A stretch of DNA of 64,000 nucleotides, taken from the NCBI GenBank assembly GCA_964036315.1, contig OZ038478.1, positions 139,666,360 through 139,730,359 on the forward strand, written 5' to 3'. The notes under the pieces were generated by a model. That model saw only the letters and a program-made list of their open reading frames with translations. It searched no databases and was not told the DNA's origin. The DNA comes from Acanthosepion esculentum. Taxonomy: Eukaryota > Mollusca > Cephalopoda > Sepiida > Sepiidae. Below, piece after piece: positions 11,863 to 24,400 of the stretch; positions within the stretch are counted from its first letter, which is position 1; the number at the start of each line of letters is the position of its first letter. Position numbers and translations under genes: made by a program.

Positions 11863-12058
11863 CACGTGGCCTGACGATTGCATTTAGCATGAAACAGACT
11901 GTCGCCTCTAAGTTTTGACTTGTATGTTCACTTTTATATTTACACACGCTCTATCTCTGATATTGAGCACTTTATCCCATAAATATACCACACTTTAAGA
12001 CTATATTTCTTCATATATATATATATACATAAATAATATCCATAATAGATTTTGATGT

Positions 12059-12059
<1 letters not shown>

Positions 12060-12093
<34 letters not shown>
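12060..12093. repeat. (TA)n microsatellite
   Basis: About 16 TA units. Confidence 0.9.
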
Positions 12094-12096
<3 letters not shown>

Positions 12097-13374
12097 AAAA
12101 AGTTTAAGTTTCCTTAAAAAATGTATCATTTCGGCTTTCTATCTTTCTAATTGTAAAAACAATATTCCAGTACAGTGATGTGTTACAAATGTTAGAGTCA
12201 AAAAATACTAATACACATGCAGGATTATAAACTTGTTTTTGCCGATATTATATACAATAAGTCAAGGCAAAAATACTATGCCATATAAATTATAACCAAT
12301 GGCTGTAAATTCTAGAGGAATTAACCATAGAAAATAAATAATCTACTTTTAATAAATTTTTGGCATTTTATTCTAGTGTAACCCCAGGAAATTCGTTCAC
12401 TACCGGTTCCCATAATTCTGCTCACTTACTGAGCTTTAGTCAATTATCTCCATTATTGAATCTTTAACTTCTTATTTCTCTTCGGCCTGGTAATATGAGG
12501 GGTAGGGAGATGGATATTCCATATGCTGAACACCCTAGGGGTAGTTTTATTAAGAACAATGGTGGTTTCACTCTCAGCTTCCTAGTAGATTTCCCTCCAT
12601 ACCCTGGACAGATCAATCGGTTTCTGTGCGGCCACTGCCCAATCTCCATCACATATACTGATGGCTTGTGGCAATACCGGGTTTGTCAATACCTTTACAT
12701 CGCAATCTTTCTAAATCTCCTCTCAATTGACTTTAAACAGTTTGAGTATACATAGCCTGTGTTTACCTGACACACACACATAGGACTTAGCGAGATGCAT
12801 GTCCCCAAAGTATTATTCCTACAGTCCCTTGCTTCTTCTTCTGCTGCTGTCAATAACATAAATTTCGTTCTAGCTGAATCCAAAGCTACTACTCTGAAAA
12901 TCTGGTATCTCGCCATCGCTCCAGAGCCCTAATCTACTCGGGGGTAGGGAATAGGTAAATTTATAATTCGATATATTCCAAAACTACTTACTCTGTCTAC
13001 CAGCGAAATAGACATCCCGACCAACAATTTCTTATCTTCGAACAAGGAAACGCAACCTCGTGTATTGTAATATTCCTATAATTCCTTGGGGGAGTCGTCA
13101 AGTGATGGGATAACTAATTATCTAACTTTAATAAGTACTCTTACAAGTGCCCATGTGTTCTAATGATAGCATATTCAATTCGACTCTCACATGCTTTAAT
13201 AAAATAGCCAGGAATTGATTAGTCTGTCGCACCTTATTAGCAATGGTTATTGTTATATAACGTAATTATGAATACTAATGGCTTTGTTCCAATCCTCAAA
13301 AATACATTGAACACTATTGTCAATTGAAGGGGACAAATATGCTGTCTAAAACCGGCTTCTACTAACGGTGGTTT
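12094..13374. other. Non-coding spacer, nothing recognised
   Basis: A less AT-rich patch at 12360-12930 has short open frames on both strands (12495-12755 plus, 12695-12916 minus) without any motif I know. It may be an old repeat. The rest is AT-rich. Confidence 0.4.
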
Positions 13375-14290
13375 TTTACTTCCTGAGTGTTCATTCTGCG
13401 ACTGGCTGTTTCTTTGGGGACTTGAAATTCGTTTACTGTTGAGTGTGTTTTGTTTTAATTTTTTTACATTTTTCGTTACTGAAACTCGTTTGAATTTTTC
13501 AGTTTTTTTTTATGTGTTCGTATTTTTTTCCTTTTGTGTATTGTTGCTTTTTGTTTATTTCCTTGTTGTATTTTGACCCTCCGCTTGTTTTATTTACCGT
13601 TTTTGTATTTGTTTAAATTGTTTATTGACTTTGCGTAGAAACGTTCTTGTTTCGGTTCTTTTTGTTTGTTCCAGTTTTTTGCTTTTTGTGTGAAATAATT
13701 AAAAAGAGAAATAATTAGAATATAAGAAAAGAAAAAAGAAATCACTAATTTATTCGTCTATGGTGGTGACGACACCATCATGGTCGACCATAATGTCGAA
13801 ACATCGTTACCAAAACCGTTGTCGCCTGTTAAAACTACCTTGACTGTAAATAGGCCGCGAAAACAAAATGGTACTTTCTATCCTAATCAGCGAAGAAAAT
13901 ATGAAGAGTCATTCAGAGAAAACGTGTTCATCACAATTCCCGAGGCGCTTGAAGCGGTGAGCACATGTACCATATCCCTGCTGACTTCCGATGTGAAAAG
14001 CTGCAAGTTAATTAGGGTAAGCAGGGAAAGTATGGAAGAATCACTCAAGGTATTGAACCCCAGCCCGAAGTGTCTGGCGCGAAGGACGAATGCCTTATGG
14101 GATTTATTGCTACAAACAGAGCAGCAGGCCAAGAACTTAGCAGGGAGCGTATTATCTATTTCGTTAGAACGGGGATAGCCTTGATTTTCTCTTCTAGACA
14201 AGCTTTTGTGTACCTAGTTAATGTAAGTGTTGTTCTCGTCTGTTCCTGGCTGCCTCTTTGTTTATGATCCAAGTCGAGACTCACTACTTC
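13375..14290 (+). mobile_element. Internally deleted Tx1-like LINE copy J, plus strand
   Basis: A T-rich 5' leader (about 13375-13779) is followed by the first part of ORF1 (13780 to about 14150). The sequence then jumps straight to the last codons of ORF2 and the 3' untranslated region: 14160-14280 matches, inverted, the segment 14820-15000 of copy A. Most of ORF1 and nearly all of ORF2 are missing. It lies tail to tail with copy A, whose 3' end starts at 14291. The loss looks like an internal deletion of the kind that makes short non-autonomous elements. Confidence 0.7.
13780..14178 (+). pseudogene. ORF1 N-terminal fragment of LINE copy J
   Basis: About 125 codons match the N-terminal region of ORF1 in copies A and C: ITIPEALEAV, TISLLTSDVKSCKL, SRESMEESLKVLN, LARRTNALWDLLLQTEQQAK. 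The RRM-like region and zinc knuckle that should follow are missing. The frame then runs a few codons into sequence equivalent to the end of ORF2 and stops at 14178. It is closer to copy A than to copy C (RRTNALWD against RVSRAKWE). The product, if made, would lack nucleic-acid-binding domains. Confidence 0.75.
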
Positions 14291-14962
14291 CAAGATTTAT
14301 TCGTAAAATTACAAATTGTGGCACAAGGCCGAAAAGGGGGGGTGAGGCTGGTCTTAACTAACTATCCTATACCTACCTAATCAGATTCGCGACCTATTCA
14401 TACATTACAATTGACACATTCACCACAAGAATTCGCCCGTCACCATTCAATCCTCCATACACCATAATACCACATCCTCACCAGGGGGGACCTACAAAAA
14501 CGCGCCCCACACCATAAAAATTTTATGATAATAAGGTACATAAAAATCTAATCATGAAAAGGTGAAAGGGGAGGGAGATGAACCCCATAACAAACTAAAA
14601 ATTCAACAAATTTTTCAAACTAAACATAATTGATGTTAGTAGGGCCCGTCCAACCCTCAAAATAGAGAGGCCGCTGTATTCTGCCCAGAGGACAAAATCA
14701 AGAAGCACTCTCGGTAAGGGAGTGGGAAAGAGGTAAAATAACTTGGACATGGGGAAGTAAAAGGCTGATCCAGTTGAGATGACGAGGAGGCCAAAACAAA
14801 CTAGGGAGGTTGGGAATCTCGACTTGGATCATAACTAAAATGATGGCCGGGAAACAGGCCGGGAACAACACTTACTCATATTAACTAGGTACACTTAAGT
14901 TTGTCTAACCTAACCGAGGGGAGGGTTCCACAGGAAACCACCCCGATGTGACTTCGGTTGAC

Positions 14963-17900
14963 CTAAAAAAGGAAATCAAGGCTAACCCCGTTCAAACGAA
15001 CCAAGCTCGCCTCTTTTACCCACCTTTCGCTGAAGACTGTCGTATGCAATCGTTTTCTATCAGTTATAATCTTCATCTTGAGCTGATGCTCAAAGAATCG
15101 GATTAGATCCTGATGCGAAAGACTATTACCTCGGAAGACTTCCTCCATTCGCGTCGTCCATATCACCATTCGAGCCGTGGCTAACAGCGTTAGAAACACC
15201 ATTCGTTTCACCCCGGAATACGGGGGCGACACATTGTCACACGCGTATGCGCGATCAATGGACACGAGTTCTCCGGGAGCGAGACGAGCCGTCAGCTCTC
15301 TGACATGGTCCCATAAGGGGCGGACACGGGGGCAATGGTAGAAGGCGTGCGAAGCCGTTTCTTCTAATGCAAGGCCACACCGTTCACAGTCTGGCAAGTC
15401 CGCCAAGCCCCATATGAAAGCCATGTCGTTGAGAGGCAGCCGATTCCGAGCCAATCGCCAGGTAAGCGAAAACTCAGGGTTACTGAGATAATCCGCCGTT
15501 GGCGCCCATGACCAGTAGGAGCGATACTCCTCCTCCAAAGAGTCGAGCGTATCACGTAGAGGATCCTTCGCGCGACCCTCCACTAATCCCCGATAGAAGA
15601 CCTTCCTAGGCCGTGAAAGGTCACTGGACCGCGGGATAGCCCTCAAGGCTGACCGACACTCGCTGAGGAAAAGCGATTCATCTCGAGACCTACAATGGCG
15701 CTCGGCCTTCGAGATGGGGGGATTGATGGTAAGGCTAGGGAAGGCGTCCCTAACAATCCCCTCCAGAATCGGATCTCCTCTAGTCAATGCGCGGCGTAGG
15801 AAAGCCAACCGAGAGGCACGGATGTGACTCTGCAAGTGTGGCATTACCAGCCCCCCATAACACGGACGTTTAGTGCAGACTCGTCTGTCGACCCTGTTAG
15901 CGCGTCCCCTCCATAAAATGGAGGATAGCGCTTGCTCGAGCACCTTCTTCTGGGCCTTACAGAGAGGAAGTACTGACAAGCGATAAAGAATCAGGGGGAA
16001 AATGTATGTAACACACACCTCCGCCATGCCCTTTACGGACAACCTCCGTCGATTCCAAGTCTTACCGGCAGAAACGACCTTTGCTAGTACTTCAGACCAA
16101 TTTTTCTTCAGCTGGAGGTCGGGTCCAAACCACACTCCAAGAATGCGGACAGGACCGTCCGTCCAACCGAAGCGGCCTGGAAGATCACGCCCCTTCCAGG
16201 CACCTAACCGCAAGCCTTGTCGCGGTTTATCTTGGCCCCTGTCACCTTCTCGTACCGATCAAGCGCCTTCTGTACCGCCTCAATATCGTTAAGGGACGAC
16301 ACGAAAGCGGATACGTCATAGGGGTACGTGGAAACCCTGGCTCGAGACCCTCCAGGAACGGCGTAGGGCCGGACTGCACTCCTCGTCCTTCAGCCGGTGC
16401 AGGAGAGGCTCCAAGGCCAAAGCATAAAGGAGAGGCGACAGCGGACAACCTTGACGGACCGACCTCGACAGAACAAAAGCGCCCGACAACTTTCCGTTCA
16501 CCTGTACCACAGCACTGGTGGAGCGATACAGGAGGCTAATCCAGCGGCAGAAGTCGGGTGCGAATCCGGCGGCCTGCAGGACAGCAGCAAGGTAGCGATG
16601 GTCGACCCTATAAAATGCCTTGGACTGATCCAAATTGATCAGCGCGGCTTCTTCGTCGTCTTTTACACCCTCTACGATCGTGCGGATCAAATGCAGGTTG
16701 CTCTGAATTGTTCGGCCCCTCACAGAACAAGACTGCTCGAGTCCCAACAGAGACTCGGCAACTGACTGCAAACGCTCCTGCAGGATCTTGGCCATAATCT
16801 TTAACTCTGTGTTTAGCAGAGTTATGGGCCTATAATCATCTAGTTTTCCCCCAACACCCTTGCCCTTTTTCAACAGAGTGATCACACCCCTGGAAATGCG
16901 ATTGGGGATGGACCCCGACCGAAACCAGTTGTTGAACACTGCTGTCAAAATCGGAACAAAGATGTGCGACAGCCTCAAGTACAATTCATAAGGCAAACCA
17001 TCCAGACCGGGCGACTTGCCTCTGCCGACCTTCTTCAGTGCCACGTAGACTTCGCCCTCCGTGACTCTCCCTCGCAGCTAGCTGCTTCAGTCGGCTCAAG
17101 CCGAGGAAAGTCAGCCAAATAGCTTCGAAACTCCTCCTCACGGAGACCAGGCTCCTTGGTAAAGCGGCTCTTGAAATGCCGCCGAAACGCCTCGCACATA
17201 TCGTCAGTCGACCGCAGAGTACGCCCCTCCGGGGTTTTGACTCGACGAATGTGTCGATCACCAGCTCGACGGACTTCTTCCCGACGCAGATCTGCGCCCA
17301 GGTTCACAGCTTCGTTAGACATCTTACTTAACTTATGCCTAATTACCTGACCCATGTAGCGATCGCTATTCGAACGCTGCAGGGCCTCCCTCGCTAGGGC
17401 TATCTCTAGGGGATCCCCCCAGCCTCCGCCCGGGAAAAATTAGCCTTAAGTGTCTTTACCTTATCAGCTTTATCTAGAGCGAGCCGCTTGCTGAAATCAG
17501 TGGTGAAAGACCTAATTCTATCCTTAAGTTTCTCCCACCACTTATGCCCGATAACCGCCCCCACTAGCTCCCGCTGAACTACACTAGTTAGCTGCTCCTG
17601 GAAGTTCCGCCTGTCCAGTAAAGACAGATTGAACTTCAAGTAACCAGCCATTCTAGGCCTATGTTCTAACGCCACCCGGGCACAAACGAGTTTGTGATCC
17701 GTGTAGCCTACCCAGTAGAACGTGGGACAATCTAACAAGTCTATGTCGGCTCTACGAACTAACATTCTGTCAAGGTAGCTAACTACCTTGTCAGACGGCC
17801 AGCTATGAGCCCACGTCCATATTTTCCCCCTGGGATGATCGACCCGGTATCTATCGACGAGACCATAATCGCCAATCAGATCGACCAGGCTACGATCGCC

Positions 17901-18374
17901 CCTTCTCCCGCTAGCGCCCCGCCTCCTATCTAACTTGGGGTCCAGGATGGCATTCCAGTCCCCCATTAGAACTAGGCGCGAAGAATCGACTAGGAACGGC
18001 CCCAACCGCCGAAAAAAGGAACACCGCCCCTCCCGGTCGTTGGGCGCATAAACCGCAACGACTCGAAACGAACCACTTTTCACGGCAATATCGGCCACGA
18101 TTAACCTGCCCTCGGCATCGGTATGCACAAGGTCCACCTTCGCATCAAGAGTACGTCTGACTAACAAAGAAACTCCTCTGGCCAACCGGTTCCCATATGC
18201 TGAATAGACGACAAAGTCATCCTCCAGCACACACGCATCGGAAGTGCAAACAAAGTGGGTCTCTTCGATCGCGGCAACATCCACATCGAAAGACAAGAGA
18301 TCCCGAAGCAGGTGGGCAGCCTTACACCGATCTCTCAAGACCTTCACATTCAGACTGGCTATCTTCATTTCCAT
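14963..18374 (-). pseudogene. LINE A ORF2: endonuclease-reverse transcriptase, broken
   Basis: The N-terminal domain is an APE-type endonuclease with SLNV, EETHF, YAPND, GDWNAILD and a TDHKL box, the usual metal-binding and catalytic residues. It would nick target DNA. RT follows: KSPGLDGLPYELYLR, DDYRPITLLNTELKI, INLDQSKAF, QGCPLSPLLYAL. The C-terminal half has a zinc-knuckle-like C..C...H....C (CERCGLALEETASHAFYHC). Lesions: one C lost from a C-run at 17415-17420 (six against seven in copy C), a further shift near 17040, about 8 bases lost near 16355, and a 7-base loss near 16208 shared with copy C. The RT motif YADD reads YPYD at 16315-16326, so the enzyme would be dead even if frames were restored. 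Confidence 0.85.
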
Positions 18375-18415
18375 TTTCTAGGCCTGCAAATATAAAAGAG
18401 AGTTAAGCCAAAAAC

Positions 18416-20333
18416 CTACTCACATACGGGGTGGGAATCTGAGCCGGACAGGACCCCGACGGATTGGCCCAGTCTCCCTACACCCAACTCTGACGTAATA
18501 CGTCCATCCAGAGCAATACCGCCGACGTCCGTGGGGTATGTTAATTTGATGGCCCTATATAAGGAGGGATGAACCAAAACAGGGACCCTCCCAGCACAAA
18601 ATTGGCGTAGCTTCTTGATCTCCGGATCGTCTATTTCCAGCATCCTGATGTTGGGGAAGGCCTCTTTTGCTTCAAAAAGATGGCTCCATACTTTTAAGGA
18701 GCTCCCCGTGTCCCTCACACACGTAATTACCTCTGGGGCCTTGGGGAAATTGCGAGGGTCTTCCGTTGTTTACCCATCTACCTCATTTATTTTATACAAA
18801 ACTTTTAAAAGGCGCCTTTTATGTTTTGAGAGGACCTTTGTGTATTCCACTTTGTCTACCTGACAAATAGTTTCGGGGCCCTCAAATAGTTTGTTTTTCT
18901 TCTTTTTCTTCTCCCTTGAAGGATGGGGAGGGGAAGAAGTGGATGTATTGGGTGGCGTGCTCACAGAACTGGGGGAAGAAATAGAGGGAGAGGGGGATGG
19001 AGTACGTGTAGGGGAGGAAGGGAGACTCCTATCTTTGGGGGAAACTGTATGTCTTATTGGCGATGCAGGGAAGGAGCGCCGCCTGGTTCTATCCATGCTA
19101 CGCTCCACCCTGCTACGACCAGAGATATTCTTTTCTTGTTCTTCAGAGTCTTCCTCCCTACATCTTTTCAATGAGGAAGTTCGAGGCGGAGGCACACTCT
19201 CCACCTCCATTGGTGCTTCCTGCTGCTGCTGCCTTTGTGGATGCTCTTGCTGCTTCCGTTGTTTGTGTTGAGACCGCTGCTGTTGAGGCAGCTGTTCTTG
19301 TTGTTTCTGCTGTTGAGGCTGCTGTTCTTGTAGCTTCTGCTGTTGCTGGCTTTGCAGTTTTGCCTGTTCTTCGGGCCGCTTGTTTTGGCCTTCTTTAGGG
19401 TGTTGTTTCACTTCCACTTCTGACTGCCTTTTTTGCGGAATTTCCTTTTGGGGTGGAGATGGAGCACTTGAAGACTTCCTTCCTCTGGTTACTTCCGTCC
19501 ATTCTCCACCAGGTTTCGGAATCTCCTCAGGTTTCTTAGCTGTTGTTGTTGCTGAAGTTGCCGGGCTAGGTGGGACTTGATCTTTCTTCTTAGAAGGGCA
19601 CACCTTCGCCATGTGACCCACGTCTCCACATAGCCAACAACATGGTTTTCTCCCCTCCACCACCACCAACATTTTTCTCTTACGGCAGATCAGGGTGTTG
19701 GGGATTTCTTTAAAACCCTCTCTGTCTAGGGTGATCTGTATTTCCATATCACCTGTCTCTATTCCAGATTTACTGCTTATGGCCCTTACTTCGTTTACCT
19801 CTCCATATATGGAGTAGAAGACCCCATCCGGTCTTCCGGGATGTCTATTGGCACCCCGTGAATGGTTACTTTGGTTCGGCGGGTGCCCAAATATTCAGTT
19901 TGAAGCCTTAGGGCTTGGTGTTTAAGACACACCCAGCCAGCCGCTTGGCCTGTTCTTCTGTCTGGAGAAGAATATCCCACAGTGCATTGGTCCTTCTTGC
20001 GAGTATCTTTGGACTTATGTTGAGGGTTTTCAGGGCCTCCTCCATACTTTCCCTGCTCACTCCAATCAGTCTATGTGACTTGACGTCAGAGGTAAGCAAG
20101 GAAATGGTCCGCGTGTTAACAGCTTCAAAAGCTTCTTTTATGGTTAGGAATTCATTCCCATTGAAGCTTTTTTCGTATTTTTCTCTTTCGTTGCCATAAA
20201 ATGTGCCATCCTTTTTTGGCGGCTTATTTTGGTTCCAGGCCGTTTTTTCAGGTGTCACCGGTATTGTTACTGGTGTATATGGAGTGTTGCCGTCGCTGTT
20301 TTTGTCAACCATGGGGCCGACAAAGTCGGCCAT
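18416..20333 (-). pseudogene. LINE A ORF1: RNA-binding protein, broken
   Basis: It starts at 20333 (MADFVGPM). The order of parts is an N-terminal helical region (LTIKEAFEAV, ISLLTSDVKSHRLIGVSRES), an RRM-like stretch (RTKVTIHGVPIDIPEDRM), one CCHC knuckle (CWLCGDVGHMAKVC), a long glutamine-rich and proline/serine-rich linker, and a conserved C-terminal block (VPVLVHPSLYRAIKLTYPTD). ORF1 proteins of this class coat the element's RNA. Two frameshifts (between 19980 and 19908, and near 19770) and a TAA at about 18768-18770 break it. ORF1 is only about half identical to copy C, although the adjacent ORF2 is nearly the same. Confidence 0.8.
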
Positions 20334-21493
20334 GGTTGACGTATAATATAATTTCTTCTCACGTTTTTTTTTTGTTTTGTTTTAACCGTTAAATAATGAC
20401 TAGAAATAAAAATAACCGGAAAGAAAAAACGTGGACAACAAAAGACAAACAAATAATACGGAAAATAAACAGAATAATGCAAACAAAAACAGTGAGGGGG
20501 GAAAAATGCAAGAAGGAGAATAATCAAAAGAGAAAAGAATGTATAAATACAGATAACCAGAAAATAAAAAGGGCAAAGTTTTTAGCAAATAAAATATCAA
20601 AAACAGAAACTTAACAGGCCTTTGGTCAATACGGCTTTTTTTGCGTATGTTCGCTTCAAGCTTGTCTTTCAAAGCAAAAAATGACGCTAACCACCTCTAA
20701 TATTTATTTGTACAAAAAGGTACAAAATGTGGCACAAGGCCAAAAAGGGGGGTTGGGGAAGGACGGTCATCATCTGTCTTAAACTAAAACTTAGCTAGTC
20801 GCAACCACTGACCCAAACATACCAACAATAGTCCTAGCACCAAAACAACACATTCTTCCATACCTTTCTTACTACATCCACCATAATTCCTCAAATTCTC
20901 TATGAAATTCTAACTAGTCCCCATATGTACAATTCAAAGTCTGTGGGGGGGAATAACAATTTAAAAAACCCCAATGTATATTTACAAAATAAATGACATA
21001 TTTACAAGAAAACAAAACAAAATAAGATTAGTAATAAAACCCCCCACAGTACCTAAATGTGGCAGTAACATCAGTTAACTGGCCGAAAAAATTGCGAGAT
21101 TATAAAAATACAGTCATCCTTCCAAAATCACTCACACAGACACACACTCATTCAGACACAATAACAAGTACGAAAAAACACACACACGAAACGAAAGTCA
21201 TCCCGCAACTACCAGAGAACTGACGTCACTGGCCACCTAACGCGGGAGGGGATGGGGAATTAAACTAAAGAAAAAATAGGGACAGAAATAAAAGGGGGGC
21301 TAATGAGCATACATACTCTAGCTAAGTTAACCAGAAACGAGAAACTAAAGATTCAAACTAAACCTATACTAGTCTAATATCGGGACGGGTTGCCTCTGTT
21401 GAACCCATGAGGGACGAAATCCTGCACCTAACCGAGGTCCAAGTGCCACTCTAAGTCAGCTCCTCTCACTCTAAACATTCGCGCAAGATTCAC

Positions 21494-24400
21494 TCACCTT
21501 TTGCCGAATTCTGATGAAGGGAGTCGCCGCCTTTCCGTCCTAATCTTGACTTTAAGCTTATGCTTAAAGTACAAGATTAGTAGGGAAGAAGTGAACTTCT
21601 CACCTCCATAGAATCCCTTCTGACGTGTCCCCCAAATCACGACTCTCATAACTCCTAGCAAGCAGTGGAACACATAAAGTTCAGACTTCGTTAACGGCGG
21701 GGCCACATTGCTACAAACAGAAGCGGCCTCAAGGACGAAAAACTTTTCCTGCAACATGCGAACCATGAGACCTTCAACAAACTTACACAATGGTGCTACC
21801 GACTTGCAATGAAAGAAGACGTGACCAAGGGTCTCGACTTCCCCCTCACAACGTCGGCAGTTTGGATATTTCTCCAAACCCGCTGCGCAAAGTCTTTTGC
21901 CGACCCAGAGGGCCCCACGTATCACCAGCCAGGTGAGAGATGCCTCATCGTTGTTGAGACATTTCAACCCGGAAGTCCAAGGCCAGATTGAGCGAGCCTC
22001 CTGCTTCGTAAGACCGAGCTCCTCAATCAAATCATCATGAACGGACCCCCTGACTACCACTCGATATAATGCCCTACGAGACAACGCCTGGACGTTGTGG
22101 AGGCCAACCGTCGCCCGTAAGAGGTGTTTCAGAGCCAGACGACATTCACGGTAGAAGGAGCACTCGGCACGAGGCAAACGGCCAGCCTCCTCCTCGCCCG
22201 ATTGCACACTTCTCAAGGATGGGAAGGATCTACGGGCGTCTTCCTCCCAGAAGGCGCCCCCGTCATCCGAATCGCGACACAAACGATCCAGGAACCCGAT
22301 GCGAAGCATATCGAGACGAATCTCAATGCTAGGCATACCTAGATCGCCTTCAGTAGGATGAAGGCAACAGATCTCCCGACATACCCCTGTAGCTCTGCCT
22401 CTCCACAAGAAAGAGAACAAGAGCTGTACTAATGAAAGTACTGTGGTAGACGGAAGTGGAAGTCCCGAGAGTCGGTAAAGGAGAATCGGGTAGATATGTG
22501 AAACACATAACTCCGTCCTCCCCTTCAAGGAAAGATTCCTCCGAGATCACAAATTAATTGCGCCCTCGGCCTTCTCTCGTACCTCCGACCAATTCATATC
22601 CAACTGGATATCAGGACCGAACCAGACGCCGAGTATCTTGATCGGCCCATCCGTCCAGCTGAATGGTCCGGGAAGAGAAACCCCCTTCTACGCACCCAAC
22701 CGCAAGCCAACAGACTTATCGCGGTTGATCTTGGCCCCTGTTACCATCTCATAGCCACTGATTTCTCTGCTGACTTCGTTAATCTCAGCTCTGCTCGACA
22801 CAAGAACCGAAACGTCGTCAGCATAGGCAGAATACCTGGCCGAGGTGGTAGCACCAGGTAAAGAGATTCCGCGTAGGACCGGATTCGCCTTTAACTTGCG
22901 AAGGAAAGGTTCCAACGCAAGAACGTAAAGCATAGGCGACAGCGGACAACCCTGACGAATAGATCGAGACATTACAAAAGGTTCCGATCTTACCCCGTTC
23001 ACTTCTACCAGCGCACCGGGAGTCGCATACATAAGCCGGATCCAGGAGCGAAAGTACGGCCCGAAACCGGCAGCCGAAAGAACAGCCTCCAAGAATCGAT
23101 GGTCAACCCTATCAAAGGCCTTGGACTGATCTAAATTGATCAGCGCGGCTTCACTGTCGACTTTCTCGATGATCAGGCGCACCATATGAAGGTTGTCCTG
23201 AATAGTCCTGCCCTTCACAGAACAAGTCTGCTCCGAGCCAATCAGACTAGACAGGACAAGCTGCAAACGGTTAGCCAAGACCTTAGCCAAAATCTTTAAC
23301 TCTGTATTTAACATAGTTAAAGGGCGAAAGTTACCTATCCCATCCCCACCGCTTTTGCCCTTACGCAGCAACTTGATCACACCCCTGGTGAAGCGTTGAG
23401 GTATAGACCCCTGCTTCATCCAGTTGTTGAAGACCAGCTGCAGCAAAGGAACAAAAACGGGCGACTGCCTCAAGTAAACTTCGTAAGGAAGACCATCTAA
23501 TCCCGGAGACTTATCCAGGCCAACCTGTTTCAGCGCTTCCCAGATTTCCGACTCAGTGATGGGACCCTCGCACCCAGCCGCTTCAGCTGCCTCAAGGCAG
23601 GGAAAGTCAGCTAAATAGGTGTCGAAATGAGCAGAGCTCAGACCGGGCTCCCTGGTAAAAAGATCCCGAAAGTAATCCCGAAAAGCCTCGCATATGCCCG
23701 AGTTTGTAGTCACTGTCCGCCCATCCGGCAATGTGACGCTCGCGATATGCCGTCTTGAAGCATTCCTACTTTCCTCTGCACGCAATTCTGCGGCCATATT
23801 CGTCGCCTCAGAGGACATTCTTTTTAACCTAGCCCTAACTACCAGAGCTTGATCCTTCTTGGTAAGCAAGGAGGACAACTCTGCCTTAGCTAGGACTATT
23901 TCCCCACTATCACGGGATTTCACAGCCCGATCGACTCTTTGCACTATAGCCGTTTGCGCCGCTAATCTATCTACGTTGAGTCGACGACTAAAATCGGCAG
24001 CAAACGTTCGAATTTTAGATTTAAGTTTGTCCCACCAGGCATTTCCCACCACAGCCCCCGTCAGTTCCCTTTGTAAGGTTAGTAAAAACTGGTCCCGGAA
24101 ATGCTGCTCGCCAAATAACGAGCAGTTGAATTTCCAGTAGCCAGTTATCCTAACATTAGGCTTATCTAAGTTTACACGGACCCGGACAAGCCTATGATCC
24201 GAATAAACTATATAATGAAAACTTGGACACCCTAAGAGTCCTACATCGACTCTCCTAACTAAAACTCGGTCGAGGTAGCTCGCAAGCACACCTACAGCCG
24301 AGCTGCCACTATTTGTCCAAGTACACACTACCCGCTGAGGGTGTTCATTCCGGTACTTGTCGATGAGATCAAACCCATCGACAAAGCCCCGAAAATGTTC

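Larger units (their letters stand above)
14291..20696 (-). mobile_element. Tx1-like LINE copy A, near full length, defective
   Basis: A two-ORF non-LTR retrotransposon on the minus strand. The 5' leader is about 20334-20696, ORF1 20333-18416, ORF2 18374-14963 after a 41-base gap, and the 3' untranslated region 14962-14291. The 3' end is GGCCTTGTGCCACA, a hairpin (AATTTGTA...TACGAATAA) and AAATC, with no poly-A tail. The 5' end abuts the 3' end of copy B without intervening DNA. The assignment to the Tx1 part of the L1 group rests on the protein style (APE-type endonuclease, CCHC ORF1, no poly-A) and was not tested with a tree. Confidence 0.8.

Noticed and set aside
12495..12755. Possible small gene (86 codons, plus strand)
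   Set aside because: No motif, overlapped by another chance frame on the minus strand (12464-12652), and no sign of splice or promoter context.
18891..19580. Plus-strand open frames opposite LINE A ORF1, rich in C, S and F
   Set aside because: They are the antisense reading of the glutamine- and proline-rich linker. The minus-strand reading matches ORF1 in several other copies.
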